Assembly (NCBI RefSeq): GCF_001968815.1 | Contig: NZ_MIEQ01000022.1 | Coordinates: forward strand, 1-64,000 | Source of the DNA: Motiliproteus sp. MSK22-1 | GTDB lineage: Bacteria > Pseudomonadota > Gammaproteobacteria > Pseudomonadales > Balneatricaceae | DNA: 64,000 nt | Reading direction: 5' to 3' | In this document: one piece after another, positions 1 to 9,518 of the stretch | Layout: every line of letters begins with the position of its first letter | How positions within the stretch are numbered: position 1 is the first letter of the stretch | Notes under the pieces: model-generated | The model's database searches: none | What the model saw: the letters and a program-made list of their open reading frames with translations, nothing else | What the model was told of the DNA's origin: nothing | Translations under genes and position numbers: made by a program

Positions 1-115
1 AGTGGCGATGAGCTACGTGAGAGTAGGGCAAAAACGGAAATGTCCAGAGCATGCTCTGGCCCGATTTTGCGACTACAGCCTGTACGCCTGTAGGACTTCC
101 ATCGCCAAGCGCCTA
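1..115 (+). rRNA. rrf: 5S ribosomal RNA, 3' part, with an apparent insertion (partial)
   Basis: The first 28 bases resemble 5S rRNA from helix IV onward: a GTGGC/GCTAC stem closed by GATGA, then the conserved GTGAGAGTAGG. The expected 3' end (like CATCGCCAAGC) appears only at about 103-113, so roughly 70 extra bases separate the two parts. These contain the palindrome CCAGAGCATGCTCTGG and an inverted pair CTACAG/CTGTAG. A rho-independent terminator follows, as expected at the end of an rRNA operon. The upstream rRNA genes lie outside the window. The 5S call is by motif only. Confidence 0.55.
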
Positions 116-120
116 ACCGA

Positions 121-152
121 GAAAGCCTCGTCCTGACGGACGGGGCTTTTTT
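121..152 (+). terminator. Rho-independent terminator of the rRNA operon
   Basis: A 10-bp stem, AGCCTCGTCC with GGACGGGGCT, closes a TGAC loop and is followed by a run of six T. It sits just after the 5S 3' end, so it should end rRNA transcription. Confidence 0.9.
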
Positions 153-205
153 ATGGCTGCGATTTAAAATCCCCTGACCCTATCCGCGCTCTGTAAGCGA
201 TAAAT

Positions 206-481
206 AAACCGCAAGCGATCAAGGAACCGTACGCTTACCTCTGCCAAGTCCTTACCCACCTGCCAGCGGCTGAAACGGTCGAGGCATCGAAAATCTATTG
301 TTCTGGAGCGACCAGTCCCTCTAATCAAAAGTTGTTGTTGGGTTACGCTGCGCTAACCCAACTTACCCTTAGCTGAGTCCTGGTTTACAGGAAACTAACT
401 ACCCTTGGATAACAAACCCACCTAATCAAGATGGGTTCCTTGATCGCTTACAAATAAATGCCTGAGAAAGGCCTGCGGTTT
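206..481. repeat. MITE-like element with terminal inverted repeats
   Basis: AAGCGATCAAGGAACC (213-228) is repeated exactly inverted at 434-449, and both copies are flanked outward by AAACCGCA/TGCGGTTT (206-213 and 474-481). The centre carries a 9-bp palindromic stem, GTTGGGTTA/TAACCCAAC (337-362). No open frame is present. The structure resembles a small non-autonomous transposable or REP-type element. This is inferred from structure; no target-site duplication was confirmed. The remaining bases of 153-638 hold nothing recognisable. Confidence 0.5.
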
Positions 482-638
482 GTGTCTAAGACTGTATGAA
501 TTAGTAGCGTATGGATTATTGTTAAAACCTATGGTCTATATTGATACCGCTAATTGGATATTCAGGCGATCAACAGGTTTAATACAAGGACAAATCAGTT
601 CGGGACAAATCCCGGCGGTCTTCAGTGGAGTGTAGAAT

Positions 639-881
639 ATGGAGCGGATTACAATTTTTGGTCGGGAAGGCTGTGGTTTCTGTAAACGGGCCAAAGAACT
701 TTGTGAAACTAAGAACCTTAATTTTCGTTATATTGATATCCATAAAGAAGGTATCAGCAAGCAGGATTTAGAGAAGACGATTGGTAAGCCTGTTGAGACG
801 GTGCCACAGATTTTTAATGGCCAGGAATATATCGGGGGATACACAGAGTTTGCGGGCTTAGTGGAGCAATCAGGGGGTTGA
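639..881 (+). CDS. grxA: Glutaredoxin, GrxA-like
   Basis: This 80-residue dithiol glutaredoxin would reduce protein and low-molecular disulfides in the cytoplasm using glutathione. The redox motif CGFC is at residues 12-15. The cis-proline segment TVPQIF (54-59) and the glutathione-site IGGY (65-68) follow. The phrase GKPVETVPQIF and the DI..EGI..DL segment match Escherichia coli GrxA more closely than GrxC. The gene stands alone, with a hairpin about 55 bp downstream. Confidence 0.9.
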   Translation: MERITIFGREGCGFCKRAKELCETKNLNFRYIDIHKEGISKQDLEKTIGKPVETVPQIFNGQEYIGGYTEFAGLVEQSGG

Positions 882-933
882 GAGCTTCCCGCTGTTGATA
901 AAATCATTAAGTAACGAAGACTGTCATCAAAAA

Positions 934-970
934 ATAAAGGGCTCATACCTTCCTGATATGAGCCCTTAAG
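934..970 (-). terminator. Hairpin with a T-run on the minus strand
   Basis: AAGGGCTCATA (937-947) pairs with TATGAGCCCTT (957-967). Read on the minus strand it is followed by a T-rich tract. It lies between grxA and the convergent DUF748 gene and may stop transcripts from both sides, though only the minus side has the U-tract. Confidence 0.65.
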
Positions 971-1334
971 ACGAGGTGGTTTGCGCGTCGCGTTTCCATG
1001 CTACCAAGCTGTCGTCCCTGTCAGCCATCAATTCCCTTTGATAACCTCGCGAGCTAAGTATCCGTTTTTTATGGCCTATATTTATATAGGAATATTTCCT
1101 ATTTTTAGGCCTATATTGGTATGTTCGCTCAATAACCTTGCATTAATGAGCGTTGAGTACAAATGTAGTGAAGTCTTTACTGGGAAATTTAACCCAGATA
1201 GATTATTAGCGGTTATGCTGTGAGCTTATGTAAACTTGACTACAACGCGTATTTAATCAATGGCCTGGCCTGAGCAAAAATCGAAGAGCAGGTTAGATTT
1301 TTTATAACGATAATGCTAACAGTTGTCCGTTTTA
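971..1334. other. Gene-free AT-rich spacer
   Basis: The stretch between the two hairpins contains AT-rich near-repeats (CCTATATT, GGCCTATA) around 1075-1120. A possible 80-codon frame here has no ribosome binding site and no recognisable content, so it is not called. Confidence 0.4.
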
Positions 1335-1368
1335 TAAAGGAACAGAGGTGCTTCCATGCCTCTCTGTT
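1335..1368 (-). terminator. Probable terminator of the DUF748 gene
   Basis: On the minus strand AACAGAGAGG and CCTCTGTT form a stem with one bulge, followed by TCCTTT, about 30 bp after the stop codon of the large minus-strand gene. The hairpin is imperfect and the T-run short. Confidence 0.5.
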
Positions 1369-1396
1369 GTGTCAGGTTGACATGTTTCGGCTCAGT

Positions 1397-4300
1397 CTAA
1401 AACCCAAGGCTAACTTGCGGAGGTTGCTCACTGTCACTCATAACCTGTGGTAGGCAGCTGAACAGACGGTCAGCTTCAATTTTCGCTTCTTCGATAAGAT
1501 ACGCCTTGACGTTTTCTGAGCGGTCTTCTGCAAGAGTATTCAAGGCTGTTGCTAACTCATCAGGACCGATTTGTTTCATTGATGCCGCTGCTGTAGATGC
1601 TCCGGTTTGAGGCTCCTGGCTGGAGTCGGGTAGAGCTTCTGGTTTTTCTCCGTTAGTGGTTACTGAAGATTGTGATGTGAGTTGTCCCTTCTGGTTGATA
1701 AGGAACTGCTGCTTTATCGCATCACTATCCGAGGCGACTGCTATCCCACATAGGTTAAGCCGAAGAGATTCTCGCTCTTTGAGTAACGAACTGATTTTGC
1801 TTAGGTAATCAGTAGCTTTGGTGTCTAATACTGGAGAGCCTGGAGTGAAAGATACGGGTTCCAGGTTGATGGCATTTTTACTGGCAGAATTGACTACCAT
1901 ACGGCCCAGGCTAATCAGTGCACCATAGGGCTGTAAAGCGTTGCTCAGATAACCGATAGCTCCTTCCTTGGCTACTTTTGTCATAACGATGTTAATAACA
2001 CTTTGATAGCCAAATTCAGGGTCATTGACTGAGCCATTGATAGGAACTTCCAGCTCTACATTATTATCATCATCGGTGAGAATTGAGATGGCTGTTTCCA
2101 ATGGCATACCCAGCTGCTGATTGAACTCTTTTGCAGAATTATCCTTTTTTTGCTTAACGTCGAGATTGCGAATATTGATCTTATTCTGACTATTAATTTT
2201 TCCTTCGTTAATCTTTCCTCCTGTTTTGATGGTGAACTGCCCGCTACGTAGCTGATATCCACTGTACTTCTGCATATAGGGGCTAAATGGAGGTAGCTCA
2301 AGATTATTAAGAGATCCTTTCCAATCTCCATTGGGGAGTGGTGACATCCAGCTATAGTTTCCTGCTGCTTTTAGCTCGCCAAAGCGATTAATCTTAGCGG
2401 CAAGGAGGAAGGGACCGGGTGCCGAAGAGGCTGAATCAATATTGGTAAGCTGTAATTTTTGAATCTGAATGTCTATATCTCTGGCATTAACAGATTCATC
2501 ACTGAATTTGATTTGGGCAGGGGCCTCAAGCTGCACAGTCTTTATCGCGAAATGGAAAGGAGATGAGTCTTTTTCAGCACTTTGTTTTTCAGTGGCTGTT
2601 GCCACTTCTTCTTGTGTTGGCTCGTTGGAAGTGGAGCCGGTGATAGCAGACTGCCAGTCCAGCCAGGCCTGAGGGACGCCTTTGCCACTAAGGTTAAGTT
2701 CCGTGATTAACTCGCCAATGCTCAGGGTACCAAAGACAGCTTCAGTCGCTCCTACTTGAAGCGGGCTTATTTCAACAGCTGATAAGTCCAGTAAAGGCTT
2801 ATTGTTGGCCAGTTTTATTGCTTCAATATCAAGCTTTGATGCTTGTACGGTATTATTCGGTAAAGCTGCTAAGTCCAAGAGCTGAATTTTTTGGATTGTA
2901 GCCAGGGTTGTCCCTGATGGTTGTGTGACAGATAACTGCTCAATGTCTGCAGAGCCTGAGAGTTCAGATAATTCAAAAGGTTTCAGAATAATAGATGCAG
3001 ACCCGTCCCATTTACGGGAATGGCTGGATATCTTCAGATGGCCCAGACTGATTTCTGAAGGCTGAGTAGCCAAAGATCCGTTAAGAGACAGAGACTCTTG
3101 GAAATCTGACTTTAAGTCGCCGTTCCAGTGTATGTTATCTTCCGACACGGATAGATCAGGTTGCTCCAGCTTTAACTTGGCAACGGATAACTCTCCTTTG
3201 TTTAACAATTCTTCTAACTGGTTATCTGAAAACTTTACATTATTGCTGCCATCCCAGTGGATATTTGTAGAAGAGATATGCATCTTTTGGGCTGCATCTT
3301 GATTTAATTCCAGCTGATTAACTGAGAGACTACCTTTGTTGGTAATTTCTTCCAGTGAATTCTCAGCAAATAGTAGATCATTGCTGCCTTTCCAGGTAAT
3401 TTCAGATGTCCCTAATTGCAATTGAGACTGTTGATCCGGAGTGTGATTCAGTTTCAGTTGAGCAACAGAAAAATCACCGGAATTAAACAGTTTTTGCAAC
3501 TGGTTTTTGACTAGCTTCACATTTATGTTGCCATTCCACTGAATGCTTTCTGACAGGAATTCAAGTTGTGGCTGCTGAGCACTGCTTTGTGTCAGAGTAA
3601 GTGCTCCCTGGCTTTCAAGTTCTTGCAGAGATCCTTTTTCAAAACTGACGTGATTATCCCCCTGCCAACTGAGTGCTTTGTTTTTTACTTGGAGCTGTTC
3701 CTGAGAAAGTTGCAAGGAGGTGATAGCCAGTTTTCCTTTTGATACCACTTTTTGTGGTTTGGCATTTAGCATCTCAAGTTGGTTGTCCCCTTCCCAGACA
3801 ATTTCTTTACTGCTGAAGCCCAAGCTTTCTTGCTTGATATCCGGGCTTATCAGCCGGAGCTTACCCTCAGTGATCACTGTTTTTATTCCTTCGGAGAACA
3901 GTGTTACTTCAGCATTACCGTTCCAGTTGATTGAGTTGGCTCCCAGTCGCAGCTTGTCATCTTTGAAACTTAGTTTGTTCAGTTGCAGGTCACCTTGCTC
4001 ACTGATGTTGATTCCACTCTCTTTTTGTTGAATATTGATTTCCAGATTAGTGCTTAGTATCCCTTTCAGTTCAGGCACCCAAGGCTGTAGTAATGAGGAC
4101 AAGTCTAAGCTATCGATCTGCAATTTAAGTTGTCCGCCGGCTTTTTGCGCCAGAGGAGTTCCCTGACTGTGTAAATCAAATGGGCGCTCATTTAGCTGAC
4201 CCTTAAGCTCTAAAAAACTATCTTGGTCTGGTACCCAGTTATGCAATAACCGCAGAGCTCCTTTTTCAACTTCAAGACTATATTTTTGCTGCTCTAACTT

Positions 4301-4792
4301 GGCCGTCATTAATAGATTACTAAGATCTAATTCTGTTAGTCCCCAGTTCCATGGTTCTGATTCTGGTTGTTCTGATTTTTGATCGTCTGAGGCTGGAATC
4401 TGGATGGGTCCGACGAACCAATCCTTACCTTGCTGTTCTACAGCTAGCGCTGCGTTAGAAAATATCAATTGATTGAGTAATAAGCGTTTGTCCCACAAAG
4501 ATCGGTAGCTGAAATCTGCTTCGAAATGACCGATGCTAAGGTCCGGGCGATTAGCAGCCGTTGCTTCAAGGCCCTGAAGACGAAAGCGTCCGGACCAGAT
4601 ATTCAGATACAAGCCTTTTATGCTTGCTTGTTCAGCCCCATTTTCCAACATCCAGTTTTTTATCAGCGACTTGGTAATAAAGGGTACTGCCAAGGAGATT
4701 ACCAGCAGGAGGGTGGCCAGGAAGGTTGTCAATTTGACTAGCTTCTTAAATCTCGCGCTTTTGAATATCATTGGTCTGGTTTCTCCGGTCAT
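1397..4792 (-). CDS. DUF748 / AsmA-like envelope protein with tandem internal repeats
   Basis: This 1131-residue protein has one N-terminal membrane helix (about residues 21-41) and a long, largely beta-type periplasmic body, as in DUF748/AsmA-like proteins. The C-terminal part (PVSFTPGSPVLDTKATDYL, then segments on residue sums and GIA) is typical of the DUF748 end. Residues about 270-640 hold eight degenerate repeats, each with a W-x-G-(N/D/S) core; the tryptophans are at about 290, 333, 376, 419, 467, 513, 556 and 595. AsmA-like proteins are thought to act in outer-membrane lipid transport or assembly, but no function is shown for this one. A second possible start is Met8. The gene appears monocistronic. 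Confidence 0.8.
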   Translation of the reverse strand: MTGETRPMIFKSARFKKLVKLTTFLATLLLVISLAVPFITKSLIKNWMLENGAEQASIKGLYLNIWSGRFRLQGLEATAANRPDLSIGHFEADFSYRSLWDKRLLLNQLIFSNAALAVEQQGKDWFVGPIQIPASDDQKSEQPESEPWNWGLTELDLSNLLMTAKLEQQKYSLEVEKGALRLLHNWVPDQDSFLELKGQLNERPFDLHSQGTPLAQKAGGQLKLQIDSLDLSSLLQPWVPELKGILSTNLEINIQQKESGINISEQGDLQLNKLSFKDDKLRLGANSINWNGNAEVTLFSEGIKTVITEGKLRLISPDIKQESLGFSSKEIVWEGDNQLEMLNAKPQKVVSKGKLAITSLQLSQEQLQVKNKALSWQGDNHVSFEKGSLQELESQGALTLTQSSAQQPQLEFLSESIQWNGNINVKLVKNQLQKLFNSGDFSVAQLKLNHTPDQQSQLQLGTSEITWKGSNDLLFAENSLEEITNKGSLSVNQLELNQDAAQKMHISSTNIHWDGSNNVKFSDNQLEELLNKGELSVAKLKLEQPDLSVSEDNIHWNGDLKSDFQESLSLNGSLATQPSEISLGHLKISSHSRKWDGSASIILKPFELSELSGSADIEQLSVTQPSGTTLATIQKIQLLDLAALPNNTVQASKLDIEAIKLANNKPLLDLSAVEISPLQVGATEAVFGTLSIGELITELNLSGKGVPQAWLDWQSAITGSTSNEPTQEEVATATEKQSAEKDSSPFHFAIKTVQLEAPAQIKFSDESVNARDIDIQIQKLQLTNIDSASSAPGPFLLAAKINRFGELKAAGNYSWMSPLPNGDWKGSLNNLELPPFSPYMQKYSGYQLRSGQFTIKTGGKINEGKINSQNKINIRNLDVKQKKDNSAKEFNQQLGMPLETAISILTDDDNNVELEVPINGSVNDPEFGYQSVINIVMTKVAKEGAIGYLSNALQPYGALISLGRMVVNSASKNAINLEPVSFTPGSPVLDTKATDYLSKISSLLKERESLRLNLCGIAVASDSDAIKQQFLINQKGQLTSQSSVTTNGEKPEALPDSSQEPQTGASTAAASMKQIGPDELATALNTLAEDRSENVKAYLIEEAKIEADRLFSCLPQVMSDSEQPPQVSLGF
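2875..4000 (-). repeat. Coding tandem repeat in the DUF748 gene, period about 43 codons
   Basis: The segment encodes eight successive units, each ending in an (I/L)xWxG(N/D/S) motif and followed by a KGxLxxxxLxL-type strand pair. Tryptophan spacing is 43, 43, 43, 48, 46, 43 and 39 residues. The units have diverged in sequence, so this is an old protein repeat rather than a recent DNA duplication. Confidence 0.7.
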
Positions 4793-4998
4793 TCGTCTCG
4801 GTAAGCATTGCTCAGGTTATTGAATATACATTTCGTTAATGTAAATCAACAGAGGAAAGAGAAATATCCATGGGTAGACTGAGGCTGTGATGGTCAGGGG
4901 CCTGTTGAGCCATGCTCTATCCTGGTATTCCATACAGCAGACGGTGAAGGTGTCTTTATCACCGTCCAGGAAGGTTTCGAAAAGAGTGGAAAAGCAGG

Positions 4999-5670
4999 TT
5001 AAGGTGTCAGTATATCCACTCCATTCGGGGTGCCGACTAAAATAATGTCCGCAGGCCGCGCTGCAAACAGTCCGTTGGTGACGACGCCTACCAGATTGTT
5101 GATTTTTTCTTCTAAGGCTATTGCAGCGTTGATTTCCAGATTGTGGACATCAAGGATTTGATTGCCGTTGTCAGTGGTAAAGCCGTCTCGATAAATGGGT
5201 TCTGCATCAAATTTACATAGTTCCCGGGCCACATAGCTGCGTGCCATGGGTATGACTTCTACCGGCAGTGGAAACTCGCCCAAAATATCAACCTTTTTAC
5301 TCTCGTCGACAATACAGATAAAAGTCTTGGCTACCGCAGCGACAATTTTTTCGCGGGTCATGGCGCCACCACCACCCTTGATTAATTCAAAGCGTTCGTT
5401 GAACTCATCGGCACCATCAACGTAAAAATCCAGCTGATTGACGGAATTAAGGTCATAGACCGGAATACCATGGCTTTTCAGTCGCTCTGCTGTTGCTTCA
5501 GAGCTGGCGACAGCACCATCAAAGGTATGTTTTATTTTAGCCAGCTCTTCAATGAAACAGTTTGCTGTCGAGCCGGTACCGACACCAACAACAGAATCAC
5601 TTTCGAGCTTATTTTTAAGTTGTTCAACGGCTGCCCTGCCGACTGCCTGCTTCATTTCATCTTGTGTCAT
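4999..5670 (-). CDS. rpiA: Ribose-5-phosphate isomerase A
   Basis: This enzyme interconverts ribose 5-phosphate and ribulose 5-phosphate in the pentose phosphate pathway. The 223-residue length is normal. Family motifs are clear: [10 protein letters not shown] near the N-terminus (phosphate loop), YVDGADEFN, and [12 protein letters not shown] carrying the catalytic acid and lysine region. The start is set at the ATG of MTQDEMKQ because AGGA lies six bases upstream; a TTG five codons earlier overlaps that ribosome binding site. It is divergent from ilvA, as in many gammaproteobacteria. Confidence 0.95.
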   Translation of the reverse strand: MTQDEMKQAVGRAAVEQLKNKLESDSVVGVGTGSTANCFIEELAKIKHTFDGAVASSEATAERLKSHGIPVYDLNSVNQLDFYVDGADEFNERFELIKGGGGAMTREKIVAAVAKTFICIVDESKKVDILGEFPLPVEVIPMARSYVARELCKFDAEPIYRDGFTTDNGNQILDVHNLEINAAIALEEKINNLVGVVTNGLFAARPADIILVGTPNGVDILTP

Positions 5671-5834
5671 GGTGTGTCCTGTCAATGGATGATGAACTTT
5701 GATGAATAATTATACGTTGCATAGCCCTATGCGTGTAGACGTCAGGGGTTGATAGTTATTACTATTACCCACTTTGTATGATTCTATCAAGTGGTCCCTT
5801 TGCTGGACTGAAAGTTCTTTATTCTGGAATACCA

Positions 5835-7352
5835 ATGCCTCATCAATACATTAAGAAGATTCTTCAGGCCCGCGTTTACGACGTAGCAAAGGAAACCCCG
5901 TTAGATGATGCCAGGGCGATTTCCAAGCGCTTGAATAACCGCGTGTTACTCAAACGTGAAGATCTTCAGCCTGTATTTTCGTTTAAGCTCCGTGGTGCCT
6001 ATAACAAGATGGCACAATTGTCAGAAGAGGAGAAAAGTAATGGCGTGGTGGCAGCGTCTGCCGGAAACCATGCTCAGGGTCTGGCTATGTCCGCAGCTGT
6101 TATGGGTGTTAAGGCGACAATAGTCATGCCTCGGACCACGCCGGATATTAAAGTCAATTCGGTTCGTGCGATGGGGGCTCAGGTTGTATTGCGCGGTGAT
6201 ACCTTTGATGAAGCATTCGCCCATTCCCAGAAACTGGTTGATGAGAAGGGCTATGTCTATATTCATCCCTTTGATGACCCTGACGTGATCGCGGGTCAGG
6301 GTACTATTGGTATGGAGATCTTACGTCAGGAAGCAGGGCCTATTCATGCCATATTTGTTCCTGTTGGCGGGGGAGGGCTGATTTCAGGTATCGCCGTGTA
6401 TGTGAAATATCTTCGCCCGGATATTAAAGTCATTGGTGTTGAATCAGAAGACTCTGCGTGCCTTAAGGCTGCCCTTGAGGCTAATGAGCGAGTGATCTTG
6501 CCTCAGGTCGGTATTTTTGCTGATGGTATCGCTGTTGCCCAGATTGGCAAGAATACTTTCGATATTTGTCGTAATTATGTTGATGAGGTTGTCACTGTAA
6601 ATACTGATGAAATCTGCGCCTCTTTGAAAGATATTTTCGATGATACCCGTTCTATTACAGAGCCTGCAGGTGCCGTTGCATTGGCTGGTCTGAAAAAATA
6701 TGTTGCCCAGGAAGGGCTTGAAGAAAAAACTCTGGTAGCGATCGATAGTGGTGCTAACGTTAATTTTGATCGTTTGCGGCACGTTTCAGAACGGGCAGAG
6801 CTCGGTGAGCAGCGAGAAGCTATTATCGCTGCAAAAATACCAGAGCGTCCGGGAAGCTTTAAAAAATTCTGTAAGGCTTTGGGGCAGCGCATGATCACCG
6901 AGTTTAATTATCGCTACAGTGATGAGAACGATGCCGTCGTGTTTGCAGGTGTACAGATCAGGCCGGGTAATGAAGATCGTGAAGAACTGCTGAATGAGTT
7001 GAAAGAGCATATTGAGGAGGTTGAAGACCTTTCCGATAACGAAATTGCCAAGTTGCATGTACGTTATATGGTGGGTGGCCATGCACCTGCCAGTCTCGAC
7101 AATGAAGTGGTGTATCGTTTCGAGTTTCCAGAACGTCCCGGTGCCTTGATGAAGTTTTTAAATAAACTGGGAGGACGCTGGAATATTTCCATGTTCCATT
7201 ACCGTAATCACGGTGCCGCTTATGGTCGTGTTCTGGTAGGGATGCAGGTACCCGAGAACGAGCGATCTCAGGTAGCCCGGTTTTTAGAAGATATCAGCTA
7301 TCAGTACCGTGAAGAAACCGACAATAAGGCGTTTCAATTATTTCTTAATTGA
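5835..7352 (+). CDS. ilvA: Threonine ammonia-lyase (biosynthetic threonine deaminase)
   Basis: This PLP enzyme converts threonine to 2-oxobutyrate, the first step of isoleucine synthesis. The Schiff-base lysine is Lys51 in SFKLRGAYN; SAGNHAQG and the PVGGGG phosphate-binding loop follow. The C-terminal third (about 330-505) holds the two ACT-like regulatory subdomains (EFNYRY and PERPGALMKFL) expected of isoleucine-inhibited IlvA. The start at MPHQYIKK aligns with family N-termini; the frame is open 19 codons further upstream, but that part has no family similarity. Length is 505 residues against 514 in E. coli. Confidence 0.95.
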   Translation: MPHQYIKKILQARVYDVAKETPLDDARAISKRLNNRVLLKREDLQPVFSFKLRGAYNKMAQLSEEEKSNGVVAASAGNHAQGLAMSAAVMGVKATIVMPRTTPDIKVNSVRAMGAQVVLRGDTFDEAFAHSQKLVDEKGYVYIHPFDDPDVIAGQGTIGMEILRQEAGPIHAIFVPVGGGGLISGIAVYVKYLRPDIKVIGVESEDSACLKAALEANERVILPQVGIFADGIAVAQIGKNTFDICRNYVDEVVTVNTDEICASLKDIFDDTRSITEPAGAVALAGLKKYVAQEGLEEKTLVAIDSGANVNFDRLRHVSERAELGEQREAIIAAKIPERPGSFKKFCKALGQRMITEFNYRYSDENDAVVFAGVQIRPGNEDREELLNELKEHIEEVEDLSDNEIAKLHVRYMVGGHAPASLDNEVVYRFEFPERPGALMKFLNKLGGRWNISMFHYRNHGAAYGRVLVGMQVPENERSQVARFLEDISYQYREETDNKAFQLFLN

Positions 7353-7371
7353 TAATTGTGACTATTAAAAC

Positions 7372-8808
7372 TCAGGGCTCGCTTGAATCATTATGGTGCT
7401 CAGTTTTCAGGTTTTTCGGGCTCTGCCCGCAAGGCAATGAAATACAGACTTCAAGACCGCCTGATTCTCGATTACGGGCGGTTATCTTCCCCTGGTGCAG
7501 CTTTATTGCCTTGGCTGCAATAGCCAGTCCTAGTCCATACCCGCCGCTCTCTCTCCCCCTGGATTGATCCGCTCGAAAGAAGGGTTCGAACAGTCTTTCC
7601 AGGCTGTCTTTATCAACTCCGGGGCCGCTGTCTGTAATACTTATTTCTACGCTATCCGGGCAAGGTTCAAGTTTAACCTCAACCTCGCCTTCACTGTATT
7701 TCAACGCATTGCGGACGATATTCTCGATTGCCCTGTATAGCAGCTTGTCATCTCCGTGAATGATGGTTGTCTCAGGAGCTTTCAGTAATACCCGCTGTTG
7801 TTCAAAATTAGCATCTTCTACCAGAGGGCGGAGTAGAGCGACAAGTTCTAACTCGCTAGAGTGGTAATCATTTTGATTGGAATTCAGTCGAACCAGACAT
7901 AGAATTTCATCAATCAACTCGTTAATTCGTTCAGCTTCGAGTTCCATTCGGTCCAGTTCATTGGATTCGCCGGAGCGCTTGCGTGCCAACTCCAGTGCAA
8001 TCCTTAGTCGTGCCAGTGGGGTACGCAATTCATGGGATATATCTCTTAGCATCTGCTGCTGGCCTTCGAGCAATGCCTGAATCTGATGGGCCATGGTGTC
8101 AAAATCCAAGCCCAGTTGACCCAGCTCATCTCTTCGTTTTCCCATCGACTTTGCCACCCTGCTATTTAAGTCACCATCTGCCAGCTTGCGGCTGGCGTGC
8201 TGCAATAATCGAATGGGCTTGACCAGATAGTGACTGAGCAACAATGCAACCAGGATAACAATCAAAATGGATATGCCTATGCGCCATAACAAAGTGGTAC
8301 TGGAATAAAGGTGATCACTGAGTTCGTGGGGATTGAGCACAACAAAATGATAGCGTTTCCCGGAAGCGCTTATTGTTGGCCAGATTATTGGGCGAAAGCG
8401 TTTGTCAAAGAACTGCCTTCTTTTTATCTGATATTGTTGATCTTCGGGCTCATAAAAATAAGGGGAGCGCTGTCGGTTGTCATTGCCTCTTCGGGATCGA
8501 CCTTCCAGCAGGTCCTTAAAATGGGGCGGAAGGGGATGACCGCTAACCTGACGATTATGTTCATCCAGTAACAGCACTTTAAGATCGGTACGGTGAAATA
8601 GCTGCTTTTTCCATAAGATTAAGGCTTGTCTTCCTCTTTCTTCGTATATTTCCGCAGCTTCTTGTGCCAACTCCGAGATATGTTCACTTTTCTGTTCAGA
8701 GCTCTGAAAGAGCCGGACCTGAATCCAGGTAACAGCCAGATTGGTGACAATGACCAGAATCATCACCAGCCAAAATGCGAAGAATATTTTCCAGTAAAGA
8801 CGACGCAT
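7372..8808 (-). CDS. cpxA: CpxA-like sensor histidine kinase
   Basis: This 478-residue inner-membrane kinase has TM1 at about 7-27, a periplasmic sensor region, TM2 at about 174-194, a HAMP linker to about 248, then the H-box DISHELRTPLARLR with phospho-acceptor His259. The N-box (ENIVRNALKYS), G1 (DSGPGV), F-box and G2 (GGYGLGLAIA) are intact. It should phosphorylate the adjacent regulator. The gene starts where the regulator gene ends, so the two are co-transcribed. The divergent CpxP-like gene supports a Cpx role; RstB-like kinases are the nearest alternative. Confidence 0.85.
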   Translation of the reverse strand: MRRLYWKIFFAFWLVMILVIVTNLAVTWIQVRLFQSSEQKSEHISELAQEAAEIYEERGRQALILWKKQLFHRTDLKVLLLDEHNRQVSGHPLPPHFKDLLEGRSRRGNDNRQRSPYFYEPEDQQYQIKRRQFFDKRFRPIIWPTISASGKRYHFVVLNPHELSDHLYSSTTLLWRIGISILIVILVALLLSHYLVKPIRLLQHASRKLADGDLNSRVAKSMGKRRDELGQLGLDFDTMAHQIQALLEGQQQMLRDISHELRTPLARLRIALELARKRSGESNELDRMELEAERINELIDEILCLVRLNSNQNDYHSSELELVALLRPLVEDANFEQQRVLLKAPETTIIHGDDKLLYRAIENIVRNALKYSEGEVEVKLEPCPDSVEISITDSGPGVDKDSLERLFEPFFRADQSRGRESGGYGLGLAIAAKAIKLHQGKITARNRESGGLEVCISLPCGQSPKNLKTEHHNDSSEP

Positions 8809-9518
8809 CAGGGGGTGTCCTCAGGTTTTAAGAGCAGGTAACCCATACCGCGAACCGTCTTTATACGGGTATTGCCATTCGGGTAAGGGCCGAGCTTACG
8901 ACGTAAATTACTCAGATGCATGTCAATACTGCGATCGAAGGGACCCAGTTTACGGTTCAGGGCTTTACGCATCAGCTCCTCTTTGCTGACCAGGTTTCCT
9001 AATTGCTGCATCAGCACCAACAAGAGGCTGAACTCTGTGTGAGTAAGCTCTATTGGGGTACCATCACGAATAACACGGTGGGCCGTTGTGAACAGTTCCA
9101 GATCGCCAATGATCAGATGGTCCGCCAGTGGAGGTTCGTTATCTGTGGACTTATCTAATCCGACCCGGCGGATGATAGCCTTCAAGCGGGCAACCAGTTC
9201 ACGCGGACTACAGGGCTTGGGAAGGTAATCATCAGCACCCATCTCAAAACCAACAATTCTGTCGATCTCATCTCCCCTGGCGGTCATCATCAACACAGGA
9301 GTATTGGACTCTCCTCGCAGCTCTCGCAGGGTATCGAAGCCATTCAGCTTGGGCATCATTACATCTAGAACGATAACATCATAAGCTGTATTCAAACCCT
9401 TTCTTAATGCACTTTGACCATCGTGGCACAGATCAACATCGAACCCTTCAAGCTCAAGAAACTCTTGTAATAGTTCACAAAGTTCTTTGTCGTCATCGAC
9501 TAGCAGTATGCGGCTCAT
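8808..9518 (-). CDS. cpxR: CpxR-like response regulator (OmpR/PhoB family)
   Basis: The 236-residue protein has a receiver domain with acidic pocket VDDD (residues 7-10), phospho-acceptor Asp52 in VLDVMMP and Lys101 in LPKP, followed by a winged-helix DNA-binding domain from about residue 130 (DRSIDMHLSNLRRKLG, TVRGMGYLL). The start at MSRILLVDDD is preceded by AGGA. A site matching the CpxR box lies in the divergent intergenic region, so it may control both this operon and the CpxP-like gene. Confidence 0.88.
   Translation of the reverse strand: MSRILLVDDDKELCELLQEFLELEGFDVDLCHDGQSALRKGLNTAYDVIVLDVMMPKLNGFDTLRELRGESNTPVLMMTARGDEIDRIVGFEMGADDYLPKPCSPRELVARLKAIIRRVGLDKSTDNEPPLADHLIIGDLELFTTAHRVIRDGTPIELTHTEFSLLLVLMQQLGNLVSKEELMRKALNRKLGPFDRSIDMHLSNLRRKLGPYPNGNTRIKTVRGMGYLLLKPEDTP

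Noticed and set aside
981-1223. 80-codon frame between grxA and the DUF748 gene
   Set aside because: No ribosome binding site, no family resemblance, and AT-rich spacer composition.
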